Shown piece by piece: positions 43,921 through 51,497 of a stretch of 64,000 nucleotides of DNA. The DNA is from Gammaproteobacteria bacterium (GTDB lineage Bacteria; Pseudomonadota; Gammaproteobacteria; Steroidobacterales; Steroidobacteraceae), in assembly GCA_017577615.1 (NCBI GenBank), contig PKRE01000008.1, positions 122,590 to 186,589 of the forward strand, read 5' to 3'. A model generated the notes under the pieces. The model did no database searches. It saw only the letters and a list, made by a program, of their open reading frames with translations, and was not told the origin of the DNA. The position numbers were made by a program, and so were the translations under genes. The stretch's first letter is position 1. Every line of letters starts with the position of its first letter.

Positions 43921-45323
43921 TGTCGCTGCGCCATCTCAACGTCGATGATCACAGGCATGCCGGGCTCGAGCTTGCGCCGCAGAGCGGCTTGAACGGCCGG
44001 ATCGTTTGCGTCCAATCTGCCGAGATTCGCATTGGGCTCCAGCGGCAACACCTCAGTGAAGCGTCCATCGCTCGCACCGATGCGGAACAGCACCAGCGCG
44101 GGCTTGCCATCTTCGAGCGTCCACGCACGCCCGATGCGTTGTGCGCTCGCTTGTTGTCTAGTAGGACCGCGAAATCTGGGCATCATTGCCGAGAACGGAT
44201 TGCCGCCGCGACTTGCCGTTTGCGGTGCGCCCGGAACCTGCACACCTTCCGGCGTGAAACGCAATGCGGCATTGGGCACGAGCACCGCATCCTCGATGCT
44301 CGTGGTCACGATCTCCGCGGTCGCCGTCATCCCCGGCCGCAGCAACAGCTCCTCGTTGTCGACCTCGAGCACCGTTGCGTAGGTCACGACGCCGGTGGAA
44401 GTCGCGCTGGCGCCGCCGCTTCCCGCGCCGCTGGAGCTTTGCATATTGCTGGATGCAAAGTGCACCTCGGTGATGTGCGCCGAGAAAGTGCGGCTCGGAT
44501 AGGCATCGACAGTGAACGTCGCTTCCTGACCGACCTTCACGGCGCCGACATCCGCTTCGTCCACCGCCACCTGCAGCTCCATCTTTTTCAGATCTTCAGC
44601 GAGCGTGAACAAGACCGGTGCTTGAAAGGAAGCTGCCACCGTTTGACCGGGCTCGACCGCACGCACGAGCACGACGCCGTTGATCGGCGAACGAATCTCC
44701 GCCTTGCTCAAATCGGTCTTGATCGCTTCGAGGTTGGCACGCGCTTGCATGACTGCGGCTCGCGCGGCGGCGACTTCACCTCTGGCGCGTTCGACTGCGG
44801 CTTCGGCCACGTCCAGATCCTGCTGCGACGGCAGCTTGTTGTTGCTGAGCTCGCGCACCTTCAACAAACGAGCGAGATTCGCACGCGCCTCCTTCTCGCT
44901 GGCCTCTGCTTGAATCACGCGCGCTTCCGCCGAGGCGAGATTGCTTTCCGCTTGTGCGACCTGCGCCAGCAAGCGCGTCGTGTCGAGCACCGCGAGCACC
45001 TGTCCTTCCTTGACCTCGTCGTTGACGTCGACGTACACCTCGCGGATCGTGCCCGACAGCTCACTGCCGATATCGACTTGATTGCGCGGCTGCAGATTGC
45101 CGGTTGCCGTCACCGTGACGCGCAGGTCACCGCGCGTGACCTCTTGAGTGATATAGCGTGTCGTCTCGCGTCCGTCTCGACCGAGCAGGAAGAACAGCAC
45201 GATCAATGCCAGTGCGCCGAGCACGAGCCACTTCAGCCAACGCCGCCATGGCTTCGGCTGCCGCAATTGCAGGTCAAATGTCCGCGCAAGCTGCGAGTCT
45301 TCTACTTTGGTTTCCGTGTCCAT
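43917..45323 (-). CDS. MacA/HlyD-type periplasmic adaptor protein
   Basis: The 468-residue membrane-fusion protein has an N-terminal membrane helix (LKWLVLGALALIVLFFLLG). A lipoyl-like half (GDLRVTVTATGNLQPRNQVDIGSE), a helical hairpin coiled coil (about 130-190), the second lipoyl half (IRSPINGVVLVRAVEPGQTV) and a beta-barrel domain follow. It links the MacB-type pump to the outer-membrane channel. An insertion rich in Gly/Ser (SSGAGSGGASATSTG) lies near 300. Confidence 0.92.
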   Translation of the reverse strand: MDTETKVEDSQLARTFDLQLRQPKPWRRWLKWLVLGALALIVLFFLLGRDGRETTRYITQEVTRGDLRVTVTATGNLQPRNQVDIGSELSGTIREVYVDVNDEVKEGQVLAVLDTTRLLAQVAQAESNLASAEARVIQAEASEKEARANLARLLKVRELSNNKLPSQQDLDVAEAAVERARGEVAAARAAVMQARANLEAIKTDLSKAEIRSPINGVVLVRAVEPGQTVAASFQAPVLFTLAEDLKKMELQVAVDEADVGAVKVGQEATFTVDAYPSRTFSAHITEVHFASSNMQSSSGAGSGGASATSTGVVTYATVLEVDNEELLLRPGMTATAEIVTTSIEDAVLVPNAALRFTPEGVQVPGAPQTASRGGNPFSAMMPRFRGPTRQQASAQRIGRAWTLEDGKPALVLFRIGASDGRFTEVLPLEPNANLGRLDANDPAVQAALRRKLEPGMPVIIDVEMAQRQ

Positions 45324-45325
45324 GA

Positions 45326-46798
45326 TCAGCGAGTGGTGCCCGGGAAGACGGACCAGCCGCCGCCCAGGGCCTTGTAGAGTCGGATCAAGCTCGAAGTGAG
45401 CTCCCCTTCGTTCACCGCGAGAGAGTCCTCGAGTGAAATGAGCTGACGGTCGGCGGTCACGACCGTCTGAAAGTCGACCAAGCCGGAGTTGTATTGCACG
45501 AGAGCAAGCTCACGTGCCCGGCGAGCAGCATCGACGGCAAGCAGGAGCGCCTGGCGACGTTGCTGCTCGCTCGTCCAGGCAGCGAGCGCGTTCTCGACCT
45601 CCTCGAGAGCGGCAAGCACGACCGCCTCATAAGCGGCAAATGCTTGGTCCAGCGCCGCATACTGCGCCCGCAGGTTCGCGCGCAACGCGCCGCCCGCAAA
45701 CAGCGGTATTCGCAGCGACAGCCCCACTCGGTCGGTTTGCGAGCCATCGAGCAAATCGCTCGCGCTGAGCGATTGCAGGCCGATCGAGCCACTCAACGAG
45801 AGAGACGGATACAGCGCCGCCTTCGCGACGCCCACCTGCGCGCTCTGCGCTGCAAGCCGGCGTTCTGCAGCACGGATGTCGGGCCGTCGCCGCACGACAT
45901 CCGCTGGCACGTCCACCACGATAGTGTCGGGTGCAACCGGGATCGGAGCCGGGGCTGACAACCGCTCGTGCAGCGCGCCCGGCATCTGACCCGTCAGCAC
46001 CGCGAGCCGATTGAGCGCATTCGTGAGGCTCGACTCGAGCAACGGAATCTGGGCGCGAGTCTGCTGATAGCTGGTCTCGGCCTGTTCCACATCCAGCACC
46101 GTCGCAAGGCCAGCCTCTGCTCGCCATCGCGTGATGTCCACCAGCTCCGATTGCGCTGCCAGATTGCGCTCTGCCAGCGCCAAGCGCGCTTGCGCGGTTC
46201 GAAGGGCCGTATAGTTGACGGCCACATCGCCCAGCAGCGTCACCAGCGCGTCGCGCAATTCCGCCTCTGTCGCGCCGAGCGTCGCGGTCGCGGCTTCAAA
46301 CGCCCGGCGTTGGCGGCCAAACAGATCGAGCTCCCAGCTGGCATCGAGCCCTCCCGTATAGAGCTCCCGATCATTGCGCGCGACCAGCCCGTCCTCCGGG
46401 ACCACAATCCGCTCGTCGTACTTCGTGCGGCTCGCCCCTGCCGAGGCGTCGATCGACGGGAAGAACGGTCCTGCGGCCGCGCCGCGGCGTGCGCGCGCCT
46501 CGAGGACTCGCGCCCGCGCCTGCTCCACCGTCTTGTTATTGGCGAGCGCCTGCTCGATGAGCTCCGTAAGCAGCGGATCCTCGAACACGGTCCACCATGC
46601 GGCAAGGATCGAGGCATCCTCGCTCTCGGCGCGCACTGCTTGCTCCGGAAGCGTGTTCCAACTGTCTGGCGTCACCAGCGTGGGCTCGCGGTAGTCAGGC
46701 CCGACGGCGCATCCAGCGACAAGCACCGAGAACACCAGGCTCATCCAAGGCCGCCGCAGGCGCACCTTACGATCTCGCTTGGCGAGTGGAATCAACAA
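45326..46798 (-). CDS. NodT-family outer-membrane efflux lipoprotein
   Basis: The 490-residue protein has a lipobox (LVAGC) and the family motif AVGPDYREP. Two repeats follow (AWWTVFEDPLLTELIEQALANN ... and RRRPDIRAAERRLAAQSAQ) typical of TolC-like trimeric channels. It completes the efflux system with the adaptor two bases downstream. The first gene of a four-gene operon, it is divergent from cysD. Confidence 0.93.
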   Translation of the reverse strand: MLIPLAKRDRKVRLRRPWMSLVFSVLVAGCAVGPDYREPTLVTPDSWNTLPEQAVRAESEDASILAAWWTVFEDPLLTELIEQALANNKTVEQARARVLEARARRGAAAGPFFPSIDASAGASRTKYDERIVVPEDGLVARNDRELYTGGLDASWELDLFGRQRRAFEAATATLGATEAELRDALVTLLGDVAVNYTALRTAQARLALAERNLAAQSELVDITRWRAEAGLATVLDVEQAETSYQQTRAQIPLLESSLTNALNRLAVLTGQMPGALHERLSAPAPIPVAPDTIVVDVPADVVRRRPDIRAAERRLAAQSAQVGVAKAALYPSLSLSGSIGLQSLSASDLLDGSQTDRVGLSLRIPLFAGGALRANLRAQYAALDQAFAAYEAVVLAALEEVENALAAWTSEQQRRQALLLAVDAARRARELALVQYNSGLVDFQTVVTADRQLISLEDSLAVNEGELTSSLIRLYKALGGGWSVFPGTTR

Positions 46799-47153
46799 GT
46801 GTCTCCGATTCGATATGACAACGTCCTACGGCAGGATTGTGCCTGCGTCAGACTGCGGGTTCACAGACAAGAACTGTGTTTCTATGTGAAGTAGAGCGGC
46901 AGTCCTGTCTGCTTTTTGCAAGAAGGACCGCTATCGGCGGTCGCCCCGCCCAGAAGCCTACCGCCATCAACGCAGTGGCTCGGCTGAGGTTGACAACCGA
47001 CCGTTTTGGAACCGGCATCGGACTTGCTTATAACCAACTGCAGTGTCCGACGCACTACCTGAAATATGCGTTTGTGCGTCCTTCGCCCACAATGTGCGCT
47101 GTCCACCACCGCCCTGGGGCTGGTCTCAGGCGGGACTTCATCGTCCGATTTTC
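46799..47153. promoter_or_regulatory. Divergent promoter region between the efflux operon and cysD
   Basis: This 355-bp gap has no gene. It holds a good sigma70-type promoter for cysD (47006-47034). An inverted repeat CACAG-N7-CTGTG at 46862-46878 lies closer to the efflux operon start and could be an operator for it. Confidence 0.5.
47006..47034 (+). promoter_or_regulatory. Sigma70-type promoter for cysD
   Basis: TTGGAA and TATAAC are separated by exactly 17 bp. The -10 ends 119 bp before the cysD ATG. A TTGACA at about 46990 is too far from this -10 to pair with it. Confidence 0.55.
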
Positions 47154-48056
47154 ATGACCCGACTGACGCACCTACAACGGCTAGAAGCGGAAAGCATCCA
47201 CATCCTGCGGGAAGTCGTCGCCGAATGCGAACGCCCCGTGATGCTTTATTCCATCGGCAAGGACAGCTCGGTGATGCTGCACCTGGCCATGAAGGCCTTT
47301 TATCCGGCCAAGCCGCCGTTTCCGCTGCTGCACGTGGACACCACCTGGAAATTCCGGGAAATGATTGCCTTTCGCGACGAGATGGCGCGCAAGCACGGCT
47401 TCGAGCTCATCGTGCACGTCAACGAAGAGGGCCTTGCGCAGGGCATCAATCCCTTCACGCACGGGTCGGCCATTTACACGGACGTGATGAAGACGCAGGC
47501 GCTCAAGCAAGCGCTCGACAAGTACGGTTTCGATGCGGCTTTCGGAGGCGCCCGCCGTGACGAGGAGAAGTCGCGCGCGAAGGAGCGGATCTTCTCGTTC
47601 CGCTCCGCACAGCACCGGTGGGACCCGAAGCGCCAGCGTCCCGAGCTCTGGCGTCACTACAACACACGTAAGAACAAGGGCGAGAGCCTGCGCGTCTTTC
47701 CCTTGTCGAACTGGACCGAGCTCGACATCTGGCAGTACATCTACCTTGAGAACATCCCGATCGTCCCGCTGTACTTCTCCAAGCCGCGCCCGGTGGTCAA
47801 GCGCGACGGCATCTGGATCATGGTGGATGACGAGCGCATGCCCTTGAAGGACGGCGAAAAGCCGGAGATGCGCTGGGTACGCTTCCGCACGCTCGGTTGC
47901 TATCCGCTGACGGGCGCCATCGAAAGTCGTGCAGATACGCTGCCGGCCATCATTCAAGAGACACTGCTCGCGAGAAGCTCCGAGCGGCAAGGACGCGTGA
48001 TCGACCACGACAGTCCGGCTTCGATGGAGAAGAAGAAGCAGGAAGGGTACTTCTAG
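47154..48056 (+). CDS. cysD: Sulfate adenylyltransferase subunit 2 (CysD)
   Basis: The 300-residue protein has the PP-loop motif YSIGKDSSVMLHLA, FPLLHVDTTWKFREMI, GGARRDEEKSRAKER and FPLSNWTELDIWQYI. All are conserved in CysD. With CysN it forms adenosine 5'-phosphosulfate from ATP and sulfate. The ATG chosen gives MTRLTHLQRLEAESIHILRE, the standard N-terminus; the longer frame reads through the promoter. Confidence 0.96.
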   Translation: MTRLTHLQRLEAESIHILREVVAECERPVMLYSIGKDSSVMLHLAMKAFYPAKPPFPLLHVDTTWKFREMIAFRDEMARKHGFELIVHVNEEGLAQGINPFTHGSAIYTDVMKTQALKQALDKYGFDAAFGGARRDEEKSRAKERIFSFRSAQHRWDPKRQRPELWRHYNTRKNKGESLRVFPLSNWTELDIWQYIYLENIPIVPLYFSKPRPVVKRDGIWIMVDDERMPLKDGEKPEMRWVRFRTLGCYPLTGAIESRADTLPAIIQETLLARSSERQGRVIDHDSPASMEKKKQEGYF

Positions 48057-48167
48057 TGACTCGCGGGTAGCGAATCGCTCTGCTCGTGCCCGCATGTCGG
48101 CGCGGCAGGCTCGGCCGACGACCCGCTGCTCACGAATCACGACCCGCCACTCACAATCCGCGATCTC

Positions 48168-50093
48168 ATGGCACACAAATCCGAACTCATCGCGACCGAC
48201 ATTCAGGCGTACTTGAAGGCGCACGAGCACAAGAGCCTGCTGCGGTTCATCACCTGCGGCAGCGTCGATGACGGCAAGTCGACCTTGATCGGACGCCTCT
48301 TGTACGAATCCAAGCTGCTGTTCGAGGATCAGCTTGCGGCACTCGAAGCGGATTCGAAGCGGATCGGCACGCAGGGCGGCGAGCTCGATTTCGCGCTGCT
48401 CGTGGATGGGTTGGCGGCCGAGCGCGAGCAGGGTATCACCATCGACGTCGCGTATCGGTTCTTCTCGACCGATCGGCGCAAATTCATCGTCGCGGATACG
48501 CCGGGGCACGAGCAGTACACGCGCAACATGGTCACGGGCGCCTCCACGGCGGACGTGGCCGTCATCCTTGTCGATGCCCGCAAGGGCGTGCTCACACAGA
48601 CGCGCCGTCACAGCTACATCGTGTCGCTGCTCGGCATTAAGCACGTCGTGCTTGCTGTCAACAAGATGGACCTGGTCGATTTCTCGGAGGAGCTCTTTCG
48701 CACCATCGTCCAGGAGTACCGGGACTTCGCAGACCAGATCGGGCTCGAGAACGTCGTGCCCATCCCACTATCCGCGCTCAAGGGAGACAACATGCTCGAG
48801 CCGAGCGCACATACGCCTTGGTACGACGGCCCGACGTTGATGTCGTTCCTGGAGAACGTCGAGATCGAGGACGACCTGCAAGCCAAGCCGTTCCGCATGC
48901 CCGTCCAGTGGGTCAATCGCCCGAATCAGCATTTCCGCGGCTTCGCGGGCACAATCGTGTCCGGCATCGTGCGCGTGGGCGACACGGTGCGAGCCTTGCC
49001 GTCGGGCGTACAAAGCCGAATCGCCCGCATCGTCACCGCGACCGGCGATCTGGAGCAGGCGGTGGCCGGTCAATCGATCACGGTGACACTGACCGACGAG
49101 ATCGACGTGAGTCGCGGCGATGTGCTTGCCGCCGCCGATGCGCCTCCTGCAGTCGCAGATCAGTTTCAGGCGACGATCATCTGGATGCACGAGGAGCCGA
49201 TGCTTCCTGGTCGGCCCTATGCGATCAAGATCGGTACCAAGACCGTCAGCGGCAGCATCACGACGCCGAAGTACAAAGTGAACGTCAATACGCTCGAGCA
49301 CCTTGCGGCAAAGCAGCTCGAACTCAACGAGATCGGCGTCTGCAACATCAGCCTGGATCGCGCAGTGCCCTTCGACCCGTACGCGGAAAACCGCGACATG
49401 GGCAGCTTCATTCTGATCGATAGGCTCTCCAACGACACGGTGGGAGCAGGCTTGCTTCACTTCGCGCTCCGGCGTGCGCAGAACATTCACTGGCAAGCGC
49501 TGGACGTCAACAAAAAGGCGCGCGCTGCGCTGAAGGGTCAACGTGCGTGCGTGCTCTGGTTCACGGGATTATCGGGAGCAGGCAAATCAACGATCGCCAA
49601 TCTCGTTGAGAAACGTCTACACGCGCTCGGGCGGCACACCTACACGCTCGACGGCGACAATGTGCGCCATGGCTTGAACAAGGACCTGGGCTTCACAGAT
49701 GCCGATCGAGTTGAGAACATCCGACGTGTGGCGGAAGTTGCGAAGTTGATGGTCGATGCCGGCTTGATCGTGCTCGTCTCGTTCATCTCGCCCTTCCGCT
49801 CGGAACGGCGCTTCGCCCGCGAGCTGCTCGAGCCAGGCGAGTTCTTCGAGGTGTTCGTCGACACGCCGCTCGAAGAGGCGGAAAGGCGCGATCCGAAAGG
49901 GTTGTACAAGAAGGCGCGGCGTGGCGAGCTCAAGAACTTCACGGGCATCGATTCGCCGTACGAGCCACCTGAGCGTCCAGAGATTCACTTGCGGACCGAG
50001 CAACTCTCTCCGGAGGAAGCCGCTGAGCAAGTGCTCAAGGTCCTGCACGAAGCCGGAATGCTCTACGTCGAAGACGAGCTTTCCGGGCTGTGA
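48168..50093 (+). CDS. cysNC: Bifunctional sulfate adenylyltransferase subunit 1/APS kinase (CysNC)
   Basis: The 641-residue protein joins a CysN GTPase (about 1-440; GSVDDGKSTLIGRLL, DTPGHEQYTRNM, NKMDLVDF) to a CysC APS kinase (about 445-641). The kinase domain has GLSGAGKSTIANLVE, DGDNVRHGLNKDLGF and YKKARRGELKNFTGIDSPYE. It makes PAPS from sulfate in two steps. The fused form is common in proteobacteria and in nodulation genes. It lies 111 bp after cysD. Confidence 0.96.
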   Translation: MAHKSELIATDIQAYLKAHEHKSLLRFITCGSVDDGKSTLIGRLLYESKLLFEDQLAALEADSKRIGTQGGELDFALLVDGLAAEREQGITIDVAYRFFSTDRRKFIVADTPGHEQYTRNMVTGASTADVAVILVDARKGVLTQTRRHSYIVSLLGIKHVVLAVNKMDLVDFSEELFRTIVQEYRDFADQIGLENVVPIPLSALKGDNMLEPSAHTPWYDGPTLMSFLENVEIEDDLQAKPFRMPVQWVNRPNQHFRGFAGTIVSGIVRVGDTVRALPSGVQSRIARIVTATGDLEQAVAGQSITVTLTDEIDVSRGDVLAAADAPPAVADQFQATIIWMHEEPMLPGRPYAIKIGTKTVSGSITTPKYKVNVNTLEHLAAKQLELNEIGVCNISLDRAVPFDPYAENRDMGSFILIDRLSNDTVGAGLLHFALRRAQNIHWQALDVNKKARAALKGQRACVLWFTGLSGAGKSTIANLVEKRLHALGRHTYTLDGDNVRHGLNKDLGFTDADRVENIRRVAEVAKLMVDAGLIVLVSFISPFRSERRFARELLEPGEFFEVFVDTPLEEAERRDPKGLYKKARRGELKNFTGIDSPYEPPERPEIHLRTEQLSPEEAAEQVLKVLHEAGMLYVEDELSGL

Positions 50094-50908
50094 GCGATCA
50101 CATGACTGAGCTGCCCCTCGCAACACTGTTGCCGGAAGTCGCGGCCATCGCCCGTCGTGCCGGCAATGCGATTCTCGAGGTCTACGCTCGCGACTTTGAT
50201 GTCATGCGCAAAGCGGACAGCTCGCCGCTCACCGTCGCTGACATGCGCTCGCACGACATCATCGTGGGCGCTCTGCGCGCGCTCACGCCTGACATTCCCA
50301 TACTCTCCGAAGAAGCAAGCAACATCCCGTTCGCCGAGCGAGCCACGTGGTCTCGCCACTGGCTCGTCGATCCGCTCGACGGCACCAAGGAATTCGTGTC
50401 GCGTAACGGGGAATTCACGGTCAACATTGCGCTCATCGAGCAACACGCGCCGGTCCTGGGCGTCGTGTTCGTGCCCGTGCGAGACACGCTGTACATGGCA
50501 GCCGCCGGTGGCAATGCCTTGCGTCAGATCGGCGGCGAGCCAGCTTGCACGATCTCCGTGACCACGCCGGCGTACAGCCCTCTGCGCATCGTCGGCAGCC
50601 GCTCCCACCGTGACGGCCGGCTAGAAAGTTATCTCTCTCGACTACCTCCCCACGAGCTGCTGTTCGTGGGCAGCTCGATCAAGTTCTGCCTGGTGGCCGA
50701 AGGCAGCGCGGACCTCTACCCCCGCTTCGGCCCGACCAGCGAATGGGATACCGCCGCCGCGCAAGCCGTCGTCGAAGCGGCAGGCGGCGCCGTCGTCACG
50801 CTCGACGGACAACCCCTGCGCTACAACTTCAAAGCCGATCTGATCAACCCCAACTTTTTGGTTTACGGAGATAAGTCACGAGATTGGGCAGCAGTGTTCC
50901 GGGGCTAG
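50090..50908 (+). CDS. cysQ: 3'(2'),5'-bisphosphate nucleotidase CysQ
   Basis: The 272-residue enzyme has the inositol-monophosphatase-fold metal motifs ILSEEASN, WLVDPLDGTKEFVSRNGEFTVN and SEWDTAAAQAVVEAAGG. It hydrolyses PAP, the by-product of PAPS use, and so completes the sulfate-activation set. A GTG start overlaps the cysNC stop (GTGA); ATG at 50102 is an alternative. A decayed copy of its 3' end follows downstream. Confidence 0.94.
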   Translation: MSDHMTELPLATLLPEVAAIARRAGNAILEVYARDFDVMRKADSSPLTVADMRSHDIIVGALRALTPDIPILSEEASNIPFAERATWSRHWLVDPLDGTKEFVSRNGEFTVNIALIEQHAPVLGVVFVPVRDTLYMAAAGGNALRQIGGEPACTISVTTPAYSPLRIVGSRSHRDGRLESYLSRLPPHELLFVGSSIKFCLVAEGSADLYPRFGPTSEWDTAAAQAVVEAAGGAVVTLDGQPLRYNFKADLINPNFLVYGDKSRDWAAVFRG

Positions 50909-50944
50909 CGGTCTACGAGCATACTTCCCCTCAGTCGCGGGGAA

Positions 50945-51099
50945 GCCGTCGTGGAAGCGGCAGGCGGCGCCATCGTCACGCTTGACGGCCAACCTCAGGC
51001 CGACTGATCACCCCAACTTCCTGGTTTACAGACACAAATCACAAGATTCCGCCGCAGTGTTCCCGGGGCGAGAGGTCTACGAACATGCTTCCTCCCCCG
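50945..51099 (+). repeat. Degenerate tandem copy of the cysQ 3' end
   Basis: From GCCGTCGTGGAAGCGGCAGG onwards this segment repeats cysQ sequence 50765-50938 with substitutions and one deletion of about 20-25 bp corresponding to the start of YNFKADL. The copy includes the bases beyond the cysQ stop (GGTCTACGAACATGCTTCC). It has no start and is frameshifted, so it is a relic and not a gene. Confidence 0.85.
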
Positions 51100-51144
51100 C
51101 TTGCGGGTTGCTCCGGGCCACTTCCTGTCGCGCTTGCACGGGCA

Positions 51145-51262
51145 GTCTGTGAACATGCCCCCTCTCTCGCTTGCGGGGGAGGGTCAGGATTGTCTCGTCG
51201 TATGCGTAACTATTCGATGCGCCCTCCCCCGCTCTGCGGGGGAGGGTCAGGGAGGGGGCACT
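51145..51262. repeat. REP-like palindromes and a third echo of the cysQ tail
   Basis: AGTCTGTGAACATGCCCCC at about 51145 resembles the tail motif GGTCTACGAACATGCTTCC at 51074 and GGTCTACGAGCATACTTCC at 50911. It is followed by CTCGCTTGCGGGGGAGGGTCAGG. At about 51231-51260 the palindrome CCCTCCCCCGC...GCGGGGGAGGG is followed by TCAGGGAGGGGGC. These are intergenic palindromic repeats of the family seen at 28 and 41.8 kb. Confidence 0.75.
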
Positions 51263-51297
51263 TGCATCGCGCGAACCGCTGCTGTTAGATTCAGTCC

Positions 51298-51378
51298 ATG
51301 CGCACGATCCAGCAACAGATCGCCCTGCTCCTCCTCGGCAGTGAGCTGCTGCGTGCGCGCCTGCACCTGCGCCGCTAA
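51298..51378 (+). CDS. leuL: Leucine-rich leader peptide of leuA
   Basis: A 26-residue open frame begins MRTIQQQIALLLLGSELLRA and ends in three further Leu/Arg/His-rich codon groups before TAA. Eight of 26 codons are Leu, including four in a row (CTG CTC CTC CTC), as in the leuL peptide of enteric bacteria. It ends 120 bp before leuA. The ribosome-binding site is weak. The Leu run sits just before the first arm of the paired structures at 51347-51489, which supports a role in sensing leucyl-tRNA. Confidence 0.65.
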   Translation: MRTIQQQIALLLLGSELLRARLHLRR

Positions 51379-51489
51379 GGCGCAGCACACCCCGCCCTTC
51401 GCCACCGCGCGTGGCGCTTCCCGAAATAGATCGTTTCCCTTCCGGCTCCGACCGGACTGATTTGCTTGCTGCGCATGGCGCAGCAGAGG
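51347..51489 (+). promoter_or_regulatory. Candidate leuA attenuator with alternative pairings
   Basis: Four segments can pair: 1, TGCTGCG (51347-51353); 2, GCGCAGCA (51380-51387); 3, TGCTGCGC (51467-51474); 4, GCGCAGCA (51478-51485). Pairs 1:2, 2:3 and 3:4 exclude one another. Segment 4 runs into CAGAGG (51484-51489), the likely leuA ribosome-binding site. No U-tract follows, so control would act on translation or through a weak terminator. This is inferred from complementarity. Confidence 0.55.
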
Positions 51490-51497
51490 TTCATCCG

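Noticed and set aside
41637..45377. Long plus-strand frames antisense to the MacB-type operon (455 and 492 codons)
   Set aside because: Composition is His/Arg/Asp-rich and typical of the reverse complement of GC-rich genes; the efflux genes on the minus strand are complete.
46990..47034. TTGACA at about 46990 as the -35 of the cysD promoter
   Set aside because: It lies 33 bp from TATAAC. TTGGAA at 47006 has the correct 17-bp spacing.
47043..47153. A 37-residue N-terminal extension of CysD
   Set aside because: It begins nine bases after the -10 element at 47029-47034, and CysD proteins begin at the MTRLTHLQ position.
51467..51485. The 3:4 hairpin before leuA as an ordinary intrinsic terminator
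   Set aside because: The hairpin is followed by GAGGTTC and the leuA start, not by a run of T. Control of translation is more plausible.
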